Under the pieces are notes generated by a model. It worked only from the letters and a program-made list of their open reading frames with translations, did not search any database and was not told the DNA's origin. From NCBI GenBank assembly GCA_965218875.1, contig OZ244707.1, positions 3,037,020 through 3,101,019 of the forward strand: DNA of 64,000 bases. The letters are read 5' to 3'. Each line of letters opens with the position of its first letter. Position 1 is the stretch's first letter. Shown here in pieces: positions 50,475 through 59,533 of this stretch. Position numbers and translations under genes: made by a program. Origin of the DNA: CBDCMJ01 sp965218875 (GTDB lineage: Bacteria > Chloroflexota > Dehalococcoidia > Lucifugimonadales > UBA3495).

Positions 50475-51398
50475 ATGTCGCTGGAGAGCTTCCTGGAAGC
50501 CCTGGCGGACGAATTCGCCGAGGTCCCGATGAGCGAGTTCATCGAGGTGTCGGACATGCTCCCCGATGAGCTGGGCTTGTTCGCGAGGACGTGGTACTCC
50601 CTGGACGTGGAGCGTCAGCGATGGCTGGTGTCCACCATGACCGAGTTGGCCGAAGACAACCCCGAGCTGGACTTTGGCGCCGTCTTCAAGATGTGCCTGA
50701 AAAGCACCGATGAAGCGGTCTTGGAAAAGGCGATGGAAGGCCTGTGGGAGCATGAAGACCGTTCCTTAGTCCCCGGCCTGGTCGGTGTGTTGCAGTCGGA
50801 CCAGAGCCCCCGGGTGCGCTCCGCCGCGGCCGTGGCGCTGGGCAAATTCAGCGCACTGGTCCAGGAAGGAAAGCTGTTGCCCAAGGACCGGGAGTCCATC
50901 CACGACAGTCTCATGGCCGTTCTGGACGACTCCGAGCAGCCCATGGAAGTCAGGCGGCGGAGCCTGGAGGCCATCGCCCCCTTCAACACCAAGAAGATCG
51001 AGAACTTCGTTTCCTGGGCCTACGGCAGCGAAGATATGCAGTTGAAGTCCAGCGCCATCTTCGCCATGGGCCGCACCGGCGAGGTCGGCTGGCTGCCGGT
51101 GTTAATCAGGGAACTCCAGAACTCGGACCCGGCCATCCGGTACGAATCGGCCCACGCCTGCGGCGAATTGGCAGAGGAGGACGCGGTTCCCCATCTGATA
51201 TCCTTGCTGGACGACGAGGACTATCAGGTGCAGACAGCCGGGGTAAACGCCCTGGGCAGCATCGGCGGCCCCTTGGCCAAGAAGGCCTTGGTCCACTGTG
51301 TCAAAGAGGGCGACGCCGCGCTGGAGGAGATGGCCCGGGCGGAGTTGGAGAACATCGAGTTCCTGGAAGACCCCATGGCTTTCACCTCCGACACCTAG
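50475..51398 (+). CDS. HEAT-repeat protein
   Basis: A 307-residue all-helical protein made of HEAT repeats. Recognisable units include EDRSLVPGLVGVLQSDQSPR then VRSAAAVALGKF, DDSEQPMEVRRRSLEAIAPF, MQLKSSAIFAMGRTGEVGWL, and AVPHLISLLDDEDYQVQTAG with AGVNALGSIGG. The first 100 residues form a more diverged lead segment. HEAT arrays are scaffolds for protein contacts and can act as lyases of phycobilin-type pigments, but nothing here suggests the latter. The ATG follows AGGAGAGGA. It is followed by the PPOX gene 56 bases downstream. Confidence 0.87.
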   Translation: MSLESFLEALADEFAEVPMSEFIEVSDMLPDELGLFARTWYSLDVERQRWLVSTMTELAEDNPELDFGAVFKMCLKSTDEAVLEKAMEGLWEHEDRSLVPGLVGVLQSDQSPRVRSAAAVALGKFSALVQEGKLLPKDRESIHDSLMAVLDDSEQPMEVRRRSLEAIAPFNTKKIENFVSWAYGSEDMQLKSSAIFAMGRTGEVGWLPVLIRELQNSDPAIRYESAHACGELAEEDAVPHLISLLDDEDYQVQTAGVNALGSIGGPLAKKALVHCVKEGDAALEEMARAELENIEFLEDPMAFTSDT

Positions 51399-51454
51399 CC
51401 CACGGAGCCGCAACGCAGGCGAGGGTTAACCCCCATGCAGGGACCCCAACTCCC

Positions 51455-51958
51455 GTGGAACCGGCGACTTTCGACTTTGCCCCCGGTAAACTTCCAGAGG
51501 CGGAGGCCGGCTTGTACGGGCTAACCGAAGCCCAAGCCCTGTGGCTTGCCCAGGCGCGGGTGGCCCACCTGGCTACCGCCGACGCCGCGGGGGCCCCTCA
51601 CGTGGTCCCGGTGTGCTACATCTACCACGGGGGAGCCCTGTATTCCGTCTTGGACCAAAAACCCAAGCGCACCGCTCTCACCCGCTTGCGCAGGGTGCGG
51701 AACATCCTGGCCAACGCCCAGGTATCCCTGGTGGTGGACCACTACGAGGAGGACTGGGGCCGGTTGGGCTACCTTCTGGTGCTGGGCCGCGCCGAGCTTC
51801 TGCAGGAGGGTGAAGAGCGCGCCCGCTCCGTGGGGTTGTTGCGGGAGAAATATTACCAGTACCGCAACATGGACGTGGAGGGGAACCCGGTCATCAAGAT
51901 CGTGCCCCACCGGGTTTCCGCTTGGGGCGCCGTACCCCCCGACTTCTCCGGCGAATGA
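51455..51958 (+). CDS. PPOX-class F420/FMN-dependent oxidoreductase
   Basis: A 167-residue split-barrel flavin protein of the pyridoxamine-phosphate-oxidase-like class. Landmarks are QARVAHLATADAAGAPHVVP, the strand VCYIYHGGALYSVLDQKPKR and the C-terminal LLREKYYQYRNMDVEGNPVI then KIVPHRVSAWG, which matches the F420-dependent Rv0121-like group in Actinobacteria and Chloroflexota. The start is a GTG at 51455. Deazaflavin chemistry would fit other F420-type LLM enzymes in this window, but F420 biosynthesis genes are not in view. Confidence 0.82.
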   Translation: MEPATFDFAPGKLPEAEAGLYGLTEAQALWLAQARVAHLATADAAGAPHVVPVCYIYHGGALYSVLDQKPKRTALTRLRRVRNILANAQVSLVVDHYEEDWGRLGYLLVLGRAELLQEGEERARSVGLLREKYYQYRNMDVEGNPVIKIVPHRVSAWGAVPPDFSGE

Positions 51959-52161
51959 CAGGGCCTTCCGCGTCCCAGGGCGGCGAGGTTAGCCGCCGCC
52001 GTTCACAGCGATGGCCCCAGCTTGGCGGCCCGCCGCATGGGCTGGCCAAGTAAATATCTCAAATTGGCTATCCCAAAAGTCCCAGCGGTCTGAGAGTCAG
52101 TCTTGAGCGGGTAGGTTACGTACCCGATCAAGAATTAGGAGCATTCCCGAAGACGCGAGCG

Positions 52162-55100
52162 TCAACGCCGGAGGATCTGCTCAATATAGTTGGGCTTCTG
52201 TTCGGGTTCTTGGAACAGAATGTGTTTGGCCGCGAAATCCTCCTTGGTCCATTGCCTGTCGCCGTACTTTTTCTTCAGGCCTTCGTAGCTCGTTGCCGAA
52301 ACTATGAACGAGTCGAGCTCCACGTTCAAGTTGGCGGACCGGCTTGCTATTCGGGCCGCCAGCTCGGGCAGGCGTTCATGGAGCCGCGCTTTCTCGTCAT
52401 GGATGTAGGCTTTCTCGTTGAGCATACCGTGGGGTTCTACGAACACGATGCGCTGTGCGTCTTTGGTTTTTATCCAAAGGATGAAATCGGGGTAAAAGCC
52501 GCTACTCTCAAAGAAACCCACACCTTTGCCGCGGGTTAGGTTACGGAGCAAGAAAAGCTCGGCCCCCTCCGGCAGCGCGTTTGGTTTGCTCGCGCAGAAG
52601 TCTCTGAGATCAGCGACGAATCTGCGCTCGCTGGGCGGCAGACCAGGCGGAAACGAAGTTATCCCCTCGCTTTTCAGCAGCAACGGCTGGTAGAGGTGCC
52701 GGTCGAAGTGAATTCGCGGTAAAGCCCCCTGGTCATTGCGGTGCAGGGCGTTGCAGTCCTCTACCAACTGATCAATCGCCTGCACTAGGTCGGTGTTGTG
52801 CCGCGGGACTTTGACGACGTACTGCCCAGCGGCACCGTCTCTCACTATATTGAACCGGAGGTTTTCGTCGAAGAGGTCCAGTTGCCGGTAGGTCAGGTGA
52901 TTTGATTCCCAACGGGCGTGCCGGCGCCGGTAAAGGGCGTCGGCGTACTTACGCAGGATGTTGGTGACGGCTTCCTGCAACCGTTGCCGGTGCTCGTGGC
53001 TCTTGGGCTTGACCACGGATTCATCGGCTTCCAGCAGGTAAGCTTTCTTCCCGGCTTCCAGTATGGGACGCAGAAGTCCCGGCCGGACCAGTAGGTTGCT
53101 GAAGCCTTTCGTTTCCTTGTATTCCAACAGCTCTGAATAGGCCCTGTTCCAGTCCACCAGCTCCAAACTTTCCGGCGGTATCTGCCGTTCAATTCCCGAA
53201 CTAGCGCCGGTACTGGCAATTCCGTCGGTCCCACTTTCAATTTGTTGGACCGTAGCTGACATCACTACGGAGATGGGATCCACTCCGGCATCGTGTTCCA
53301 GCAGCACGGTTTCCTGGCCAGAGAATACTTTGCCTTCCTCCAGGCGAGGGATGACCAAGCCCTTGTTCAAGAAGTCCTGATTGGGGCTGATGGGCAAGCG
53401 CCACTCCACTGGGTCCTGGGTATTGATGCCCTCACTTTCCAGGTAATTCTGAAACTGGGCCATGTAATCTGCCCGCAAAGCGAAGATATTCAGTGTTTCG
53501 AGAAGCCGGATATGATCAGGGTGTGTCCTGTCATTCAGGGCCGAGCTGCGTTTCAGCGTCATTTCCCGGCCCCGCAAACGCACGCCGCGTCCGAAAAGCT
53601 GTATTATCTGCGAGCCTTCACTCTGTCCGATGTTCAGCAGCCCCATGTTGGACACCCGCCAGGAGTTCCAACCCTCCATGAACTTCCGGGACCCGACGAG
53701 AACCAATACCTTGGAATCCTGTTCGTTAATCCCATCGAATAGCGAGCGTTGCATGGCGTCGTCGGTGACAGAAATACCGTAATCGTCCTTCTCCACCAAT
53801 CCTTTGAACTCGCTGGTGTCCCCGATATATATGACGCCGAAGTAGTCGTCGGCGCCGTCCGCTTTCAGGCCCAACTCTCCATCGGCCCCGCGCAGGTCGC
53901 ATAACTGCAGCCCGCCTCCAGTGGAGTGCATCACCTTTGCCAGGATGTCCTGATATACCGCCTCCGGGGAATCCCCGCGATGCTTCAGGTAGTCGAACCT
54001 GCCGGCTAATAGGTCCGCACCGTCCACGGGATTGGTCAGACCGGATTGTCCCTGCCACAGTTGGCCGATGGTAGTCACGGCCCAATCCCGTTGTGCCAGT
54101 ACGCGGTGCAAGAAACGGACAACCGTCAGAATGTCGCTGCGCCGCGGGCCGCTCTTGTTGACGGTACTCCCTACAAAAGCCCACAGTGGCCGGGCCAAGT
54201 TGTAGGGGCGTAGTTCTGCCTCTTGATCCGTGAAAACCAGCAGCTGCTGGTAGAAGGAGAGCAGGTTTGCCAATAGCAAGGTATTCGTTTGGTCGGGCGC
54301 GTTGTCCTGTTGGAGATTGAGGATGTGAAAATCCTTGCCGTAGCCATCGTTGTAGAAGTGCCGGTAGGAGTAATCAAAGACGATGGCCTTTCCGTATTCC
54401 TCAATCAGCGCGCCGTTGCCTGCCAGGGCTTGTCCGAAGGTGGCGCTGTATTCGAATGTAAACCCGTCTTCCCCAAGCCTATTACGTATAGTTCTCCATG
54501 CCTGTGCTTCAGAGCTGGAGCCCTTGTGTCCCTCGTCAACGAAAATCAGGCTGTGGCCCTCGAATCTTTCTACGGGAACGCTCTCGCCCTCGCCCTTCTT
54601 CTCCATCACCAGCTTGGTTATCTCGGTGACCCTCACGGTCCCCGGTTGACTCAGCAGACTCCCCGTTTCATTGACGTCGAATCGGGCGGCTGGAATGCTG
54701 GACGCCTGAAGTTCGTCCAGGTGCTGCTGGCTCAATCCTTCGTTGGGCGTAATCAGCAGGATGTTGTCCAGTGGCGTCCGGTTGTAGTGCATGAACTGCA
54801 GGTAGTTGAAGTGCAACAACAGGGTCTTACCGCTGCCGGTGGCCATCCAGAACGCCAGCTTGGACAGGTCGTTCGATGTGAACGGGTCCCATCGCTGGTC
54901 GGGTGCGCAGTTGGCGTTGTGTTGCGAGACGAATCCGTTCAGTGAATGCAGGAGGGTCTCGGCGCCGTTTGAATACCAGTCCAGGTATATCTCGGTGTAA
55001 AGGGCGGCCAAATACTGGAAATACCGCAGGGTGATGGGTTCGGATCGGCCGCTGTTCATTCTAGCCAGATGCTTGCGGATGTTGTCGTCGTAGTGTTGGA

Positions 55101-55341
55101 GGTCCTGTACGGTCAAATCCCGGATTCGATCAGAGCGTGCCTCCAGGTACGCGAAGATATGGCTGCGTCCGTCCTCACGAAATCCTTCGTTTAGCTGTTC
55201 AATATCCCCCAGCAAGGCGCGGGTGTTGGCGTAGCCCAGCCGGGAGTGCAGCCAGCCCAGCAGCGCCAGCCTTCCCTCCAGCCTGGCGTAGCCCTTCACA
55301 GATGGACTTTGTTCCTTCTTGGTTTGTTGCTTTGGTGGCAT
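52162..55341 (-). CDS. res: Type III-like restriction enzyme, Res subunit
   Basis: A 1059-residue DEAD/DEAH-type helicase-nuclease. Helicase motifs: Walker A MATGSGKT (about residue 167), DEGHKG (about 268), SATF (about 298), and LFGRGVRLRG (about 585). The C-terminal region has SGFYPDFILWI followed by RIVFVEPHG (about 950-967), a PD...E-x-x nuclease-like site. The Mod subunit is encoded 27 bases upstream on the same strand. Type III Res subunits translocate and cut after meeting a second complex. GC is visibly lower than the core genome, pointing to horizontal transfer. A DNA-damage helicase without restriction activity is an alternative, but the adjacent large methyltransferase favours R-M. 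Confidence 0.85.
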   Translation of the reverse strand: MPPKQQTKKEQSPSVKGYARLEGRLALLGWLHSRLGYANTRALLGDIEQLNEGFREDGRSHIFAYLEARSDRIRDLTVQDLQHYDDNIRKHLARMNSGRSEPITLRYFQYLAALYTEIYLDWYSNGAETLLHSLNGFVSQHNANCAPDQRWDPFTSNDLSKLAFWMATGSGKTLLLHFNYLQFMHYNRTPLDNILLITPNEGLSQQHLDELQASSIPAARFDVNETGSLLSQPGTVRVTEITKLVMEKKGEGESVPVERFEGHSLIFVDEGHKGSSSEAQAWRTIRNRLGEDGFTFEYSATFGQALAGNGALIEEYGKAIVFDYSYRHFYNDGYGKDFHILNLQQDNAPDQTNTLLLANLLSFYQQLLVFTDQEAELRPYNLARPLWAFVGSTVNKSGPRRSDILTVVRFLHRVLAQRDWAVTTIGQLWQGQSGLTNPVDGADLLAGRFDYLKHRGDSPEAVYQDILAKVMHSTGGGLQLCDLRGADGELGLKADGADDYFGVIYIGDTSEFKGLVEKDDYGISVTDDAMQRSLFDGINEQDSKVLVLVGSRKFMEGWNSWRVSNMGLLNIGQSEGSQIIQLFGRGVRLRGREMTLKRSSALNDRTHPDHIRLLETLNIFALRADYMAQFQNYLESEGINTQDPVEWRLPISPNQDFLNKGLVIPRLEEGKVFSGQETVLLEHDAGVDPISVVMSATVQQIESGTDGIASTGASSGIERQIPPESLELVDWNRAYSELLEYKETKGFSNLLVRPGLLRPILEAGKKAYLLEADESVVKPKSHEHRQRLQEAVTNILRKYADALYRRRHARWESNHLTYRQLDLFDENLRFNIVRDGAAGQYVVKVPRHNTDLVQAIDQLVEDCNALHRNDQGALPRIHFDRHLYQPLLLKSEGITSFPPGLPPSERRFVADLRDFCASKPNALPEGAELFLLRNLTRGKGVGFFESSGFYPDFILWIKTKDAQRIVFVEPHGMLNEKAYIHDEKARLHERLPELAARIASRSANLNVELDSFIVSATSYEGLKKKYGDRQWTKEDFAAKHILFQEPEQKPNYIEQILRR

Positions 55342-55368
55342 AGTCCGGTCTCGCTCACAGCGTTGCTG

Positions 55369-58300
55369 TCATTCACTCACGCCGGCGAACATCCGCGCTT
55401 TGAACACTGGTTCAATCGCTTTGGCGCCGGGGATGGCTGAATCGCCGTTGACGTACATGGTATCGGCGTCGCCACCCAGATTATGCTGGACGACAAAGTC
55501 CCGGTCTTGCGCAAAGTCGTCCTCGGTCCAGCCCTCTGTTGCTCTCCAGATGACGGCAACCGTGCGGCCGGGCGCGGCCCGGGTCTCCCCCCGGTACACC
55601 AGGTAACGTCTCCCGTTGTCCTCACACGCTTGCCGTGTTTTCACCTTCAGGCCCAGGAGGTAGTTGAAGGTCTCCGCCAGGTCCACCGTCCGCTGCCGTT
55701 TCTCGCCATTGGCGTGGACTCGCAAGCGGTAGGAGAATGGGCTGGTCAGCTTTGCCGGGTTGAGCAGGGTTTCGCTGTCCTTCGTTTCCCAACGAAGCAT
55801 GTACTTGAGTAAGTACTCGTCCCCGAGCTCTGTCAAGGGCAGTTGCTCGGTGAGTTGGTCGAACTCGATGCTGTCTAGAGCGTCCTCGTAGGACTCCAGC
55901 CGGACGTACTTGACGATTCGGGGCGACCGTTCCGCTTCTTCCGCCGTGGCCACACGTTGGGGCTTACCGTTCTTCCATTGCGACGTGTAGGTGACCTTCT
56001 TAATGCGTGGCAGTAGCACCGTGTCGAAATACTCTCCCATTTCAACGAGGATGAACTTGCGCTGCCCGCCGTCCTCCCGGTTCAGGTTGATGACGGCGTG
56101 GCCCGTGGTGCCGGAACCGGCAAAGTAGTCCATAGTCAAGGAAGCCTCATCTGATGACAGGCGAATTGAGTCTTCGACTGTATGCACTGACTTCGGGTAT
56201 ATGTTCTCCTGCACCTTCAATCCGAGGTTCGTCAGCCATCTTGTCCCATAGTCGCCAGCAATGTACCTCGCATCATCCCATACTGTTTTGACTGGCTGTG
56301 CTTCATTGGCTTTCTGAATCTGCACCTCGCCGGATTTCGTGGTATGAGCTCTAAGGAGATGGGAAATCCCTTGTATTGAACTCCTTGCATAGCGCCACTT
56401 CCGTTCCACACCACTTGAGTCAACCGGATACACGGCGATCCTGCCGTCTGACTCAGTGACATTCGAAGCGCCAGGGTGGAAGCCATCATCGCATACGTCG
56501 CCGTAACCTACGACCTCTCCGCCCTTGACGTAGATGGGAAAGAAGCAATTCTTAGCTGTCGAGCGTTCAGACTCACTCCCCCACTTCCTGAGTTGGACGT
56601 AAGCCCAGTTGCTCTTTTCTACCGGACGACCGGAGATCGATTTGAGGGTTCTTGGAATGCTGAAGTACGCAAAGTCATGGTTGTAAGAAAAATGGTCCCC
56701 TTGGATGCCCTTCTTGTTGTGAATGACGCTTACGCATATGTTGTTGTGAGCCTGGAAACGTCGCATCATCAACTGGCCTAGAAAGATTTGCTCGTTTTCG
56801 TCAATTGCTATCACATGGGAACCGGTAGGGGTAGCAAAGTGGCCGCTAATCGCCAGCCGGTTATCCATGAGTGAGAGCCAAGAAGAGTGTCTGTAGTCGT
56901 TCTTATAGAGGATCTCGGTGGTTTTGGAGTTATAGGGAGGGTCCAGATAAATGCACTGTGTGCTTCCAGTATACTTCTCCAACAGTAGCCGCAACGCTTG
57001 CCAGTTCTCACTATGCACCAGCAACCCGTCCGTCATGCCCTCCAAGTCATCGAACGACGCCAGCAGATGGCCGGTAAAATTCGGATCGAAGTGTTTCGTA
57101 TCCAGCACCAGAGTGGAGTTCGCCCGCAGGAACGCATCGCTCCGGTCGCTGCCCTCAACACCGAAAAGGTCCCGCCAGTCATCCCACTGCGCCTCGTTAG
57201 CCGCGATCTCAGCGTGAAATTCAGGCGCAATGTTGCCCAACGTGATGCAGTATTGTGTTTCCGTGACAAACTTGCGCTTCTCCCAGAGCATCTTCTGGAA
57301 GTCCTCGATCTGGGCCAGGAAGTCGATGATCTTGCCGCCCACCCCCTTGGTCAGGCGCATCTGCTGGAACCAGCCTTCGGCCATGTCTTGCCCTGCGACG
57401 GTTAGGTTGTCCAGGTTCAGTACCTCGTTCTTCAGGTAGAAGTCCAGCTCGCGGTTGAGGAAACCGGCCAGGTCCCTGTGGATGAAGAAGTCGGAGTTGT
57501 TGCGCCGGACGTACCGGCGCAGGTGATGTTCCAGGCGGCTGACCGGTCCGTTCCCATCGTAGTTATGCTCGCCGCTCAGGGCGGCTATTGCCTCCGGGGA
57601 TGCTCCCGGAGGGCCGGGTATGTTTGAGACGGCCTCTTCGATGATCTTGTCCTGCTGGTTGCTCCTGCCGTATTTGGCAGGTTCACTGCCGGACAGGGGC
57701 CGGTACTCGAAGGGAATGGTGATTGCGCTGCCGCCGGCGTCCCATTCAGTTTCTGAGACACGGGGTATGAAGAATCGCCGCTCCCCCTTGACGTTGTTCT
57801 GCTCCACGTCCGCGTTCTTCAAACGGAAGTGCACCGAGACGCCGTTTGGCGCCTTCCAGTCGTAGTTGCGGAAGTGCTCGTCGGTCTTGACGTAGTACTG
57901 GTCGCTATTGGCCCAGTGGAGATAGACCTCCTCGCCGTTGTAGGGGATTGCGTAGCGCTGGTTGCGGGAGTAGCGGCGCTTGGAGATGAAGTCGCCCTCT
58001 TCGTAGTAACGGGCAAAGAAAGTGTACAGGTGATTGTAGATAGCGGCTTCCACCGCATCCCTGCCGCGGCTGCCGTCGGCCGCGCGTTGTTGCGCCTCCA
58101 GGTACTCTTGTCCGATGGGCAAACTGTGGTGGATGGCAGCCAACCCCCCGTTGTGGTCGATGGCCGTGTCCCCCAGAGCTGCCCTAACCCTCTGCGCGAC
58201 TTCTTCTCGGTGAGCTTCTGCCCAGGCTTGCTGGGCCAGAGGGCCGCTGTCCAGCTCGGCGGTGACAAAGGCGGGGAGTTGCTCGGTTATAAAACGCTCC

Positions 58301-58434
58301 ACCGCATCCCGCTTGTGGTTCATTATCCGGTAGATGCCGAAGTCGAGATCGGCGCAGTCGAACTGGAACAACTCGCGTAGCAGGCCCTGAAACTTGGACA
58401 AGTTGGTCTGGGTGTTAGCCGATGTGGTGGTCAT
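55369..58434 (-). CDS. mod: Type III-like DNA methyltransferase, Mod subunit (large form)
   Basis: From the ATG at 58434 (AGAGGT upstream) this is about 1021 residues. The methyltransferase core has motif IV as YLDPPYNSKTTEI (about residue 497) and later motif I as DYFAGSGTTGHAVINLN (about 772); motif IV before motif I is the beta-class order of Type III Mod, which makes N6-methyladenine. The target-recognition region lies between them. About 490 residues come before motif IV (FGIYRIMNHKRDAVERFI and so on), so the protein is much larger than classical Mod (about 650). Lower GC and codon use than the flanks suggest acquisition with Res. Target sequence unknown. Confidence 0.87.
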   Translation of the reverse strand: MTTTSANTQTNLSKFQGLLRELFQFDCADLDFGIYRIMNHKRDAVERFITEQLPAFVTAELDSGPLAQQAWAEAHREEVAQRVRAALGDTAIDHNGGLAAIHHSLPIGQEYLEAQQRAADGSRGRDAVEAAIYNHLYTFFARYYEEGDFISKRRYSRNQRYAIPYNGEEVYLHWANSDQYYVKTDEHFRNYDWKAPNGVSVHFRLKNADVEQNNVKGERRFFIPRVSETEWDAGGSAITIPFEYRPLSGSEPAKYGRSNQQDKIIEEAVSNIPGPPGASPEAIAALSGEHNYDGNGPVSRLEHHLRRYVRRNNSDFFIHRDLAGFLNRELDFYLKNEVLNLDNLTVAGQDMAEGWFQQMRLTKGVGGKIIDFLAQIEDFQKMLWEKRKFVTETQYCITLGNIAPEFHAEIAANEAQWDDWRDLFGVEGSDRSDAFLRANSTLVLDTKHFDPNFTGHLLASFDDLEGMTDGLLVHSENWQALRLLLEKYTGSTQCIYLDPPYNSKTTEILYKNDYRHSSWLSLMDNRLAISGHFATPTGSHVIAIDENEQIFLGQLMMRRFQAHNNICVSVIHNKKGIQGDHFSYNHDFAYFSIPRTLKSISGRPVEKSNWAYVQLRKWGSESERSTAKNCFFPIYVKGGEVVGYGDVCDDGFHPGASNVTESDGRIAVYPVDSSGVERKWRYARSSIQGISHLLRAHTTKSGEVQIQKANEAQPVKTVWDDARYIAGDYGTRWLTNLGLKVQENIYPKSVHTVEDSIRLSSDEASLTMDYFAGSGTTGHAVINLNREDGGQRKFILVEMGEYFDTVLLPRIKKVTYTSQWKNGKPQRVATAEEAERSPRIVKYVRLESYEDALDSIEFDQLTEQLPLTELGDEYLLKYMLRWETKDSETLLNPAKLTSPFSYRLRVHANGEKRQRTVDLAETFNYLLGLKVKTRQACEDNGRRYLVYRGETRAAPGRTVAVIWRATEGWTEDDFAQDRDFVVQHNLGGDADTMYVNGDSAIPGAKAIEPVFKARMFAGVSE

Positions 58435-58592
58435 GGCGCGAACCTCTGTCTGCAGCGCATTTGATGCCCTGAGATCGTATGGTCGTATGCCCTTGGGGTT
58501 ACTCGGAGCGCACCGTGGCACGGATTATATTAAGCCGGGCGCTCCGGCGTCCTCTCCGGAGTGTCAGTTGATTCTTGACAGCAATGCTCTGG

Positions 58593-59096
58593 TCATTGAG
58601 AGAGTAGCCCAGGCTCGACTAACAACTCCCGGGTGTCCACTCCCAGGGCGCGAGCGATAGCCTGCAAAGTCTTGAACCTGGGGGACTGCTCTCCATTCTC
58701 GAGCCTCACCAACGTAACCCGTCCGATGTCGGCCGCCCGCGCCAACGCCTCCTGAGTCAGGCCGGCTGATACTCTGAATCGCCGAACCCTTCGGCCTATG
58801 GTCTGCCTCCCCAGTGAGGCGACCGCCTCGACGGTTGGCCGGTACGATGCGTCACAGTAGTGCCGGGCGAAGTCCCAGGGAATTTCGACGTTGTCTCCAC
58901 CAGGCACTTGCAGGACCATCTCGTAAGGATTAGGCAAATCCAGGCCGGATATTCCGTCGCGCGTTTTCACTTCGGGAAGTTCGGCGTAAGGTATGACACC
59001 CTTAAGCCCGTCAGCGAAGCTCAATTCGATTCCATAATCCAACAGGGAGGCGGTGGTCATCATCCGGTTGGCGTTTTTCACCAGAACCACGTCCAT
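58593..59096 (-). CDS. DUF2442/XRE-HTH regulator
   Basis: A 167-residue protein. The first half resembles DUF2442: YGIELSFADGLKGVIPYAEL then the IPWDFARHYCDASYRP segment. The second half is an XRE helix-turn-helix: RRFRVSAGLTQEALARAADI then VTLVRLENGEQSPRFKTLQA and IARALGVDTRELL. DUF2442 with HTH proteins often act as antitoxin-like or autorepressing regulators. It is divergently absent of other neighbours: it lies between mod (upstream end 58434) and the DUF4160 gene on the same strand, 3 bases after the latter's stop, with GGGAGG spanning that stop. Confidence 0.82.
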   Translation of the reverse strand: MDVVLVKNANRMMTTASLLDYGIELSFADGLKGVIPYAELPEVKTRDGISGLDLPNPYEMVLQVPGGDNVEIPWDFARHYCDASYRPTVEAVASLGRQTIGRRVRRFRVSAGLTQEALARAADIGRVTLVRLENGEQSPRFKTLQAIARALGVDTRELLVEPGLLSQ

Positions 59097-59099
59097 TGG

Positions 59100-59336
59100 C
59101 TACCTCCCGTGGATGGAGTCCCATATTGCCCTGATCTCCTCCGCGTGTTTCGCATACGCCTGCATGATGTTCCGAAAGTTGCCAGGGGGAGGTTGGTCCA
59201 TATAGGCGCCCCCGTTCAACTCTATCCGGCAAACGTCTTCATTGCCGGCCCAAACATGCACGTGCGGAGGTTCGAAGGAGTTTTCCCTGGTGTTGACCAC
59301 GAAGCGGAACTGCCCCTCCACCGCCACTGCCGGCAT
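59100..59336 (-). CDS. DUF4160 protein, putative toxin-like partner
   Basis: From an ATG at 59336 with GGGGA upstream the product is 78 residues: MPAVAVEGQFRFVVNTREN, then EPPHVHVWAGNEDVCRIELN and a C-terminal IMQAYAKHAEEIRAIWD. The PPHVHV core is the DUF4160 signature. DUF4160 and DUF2442 genes are often adjacent and have been suggested as toxin-antitoxin-type pairs, though activity is unproven. The frame is open to 59435 without homology. The gene is the first of the minus-strand island run (DUF4160, DUF2442-XRE, then mod, res), so it could control the R-M genes. Confidence 0.78.
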   Translation of the reverse strand: MPAVAVEGQFRFVVNTRENSFEPPHVHVWAGNEDVCRIELNGGAYMDQPPPGNFRNIMQAYAKHAEEIRAIWDSIHGR

Positions 59337-59533
59337 TACATATCCCCGAACAAGACCACTCAGGCCACGCCGTTCCAACGCATCAAGTGTATCATTGTAC
59401 GACACACGACGGGAAGTCCCGAGAGGCTTGGGCAATCAGGGGGTTCTTGGGATCGCTTTGCCCAGATCCATTTGGCCGCCCATCTCTACTCTCAATCTGC
59501 GGCCGTAGTGCCCAATACTCTGGGACGCCGTGG

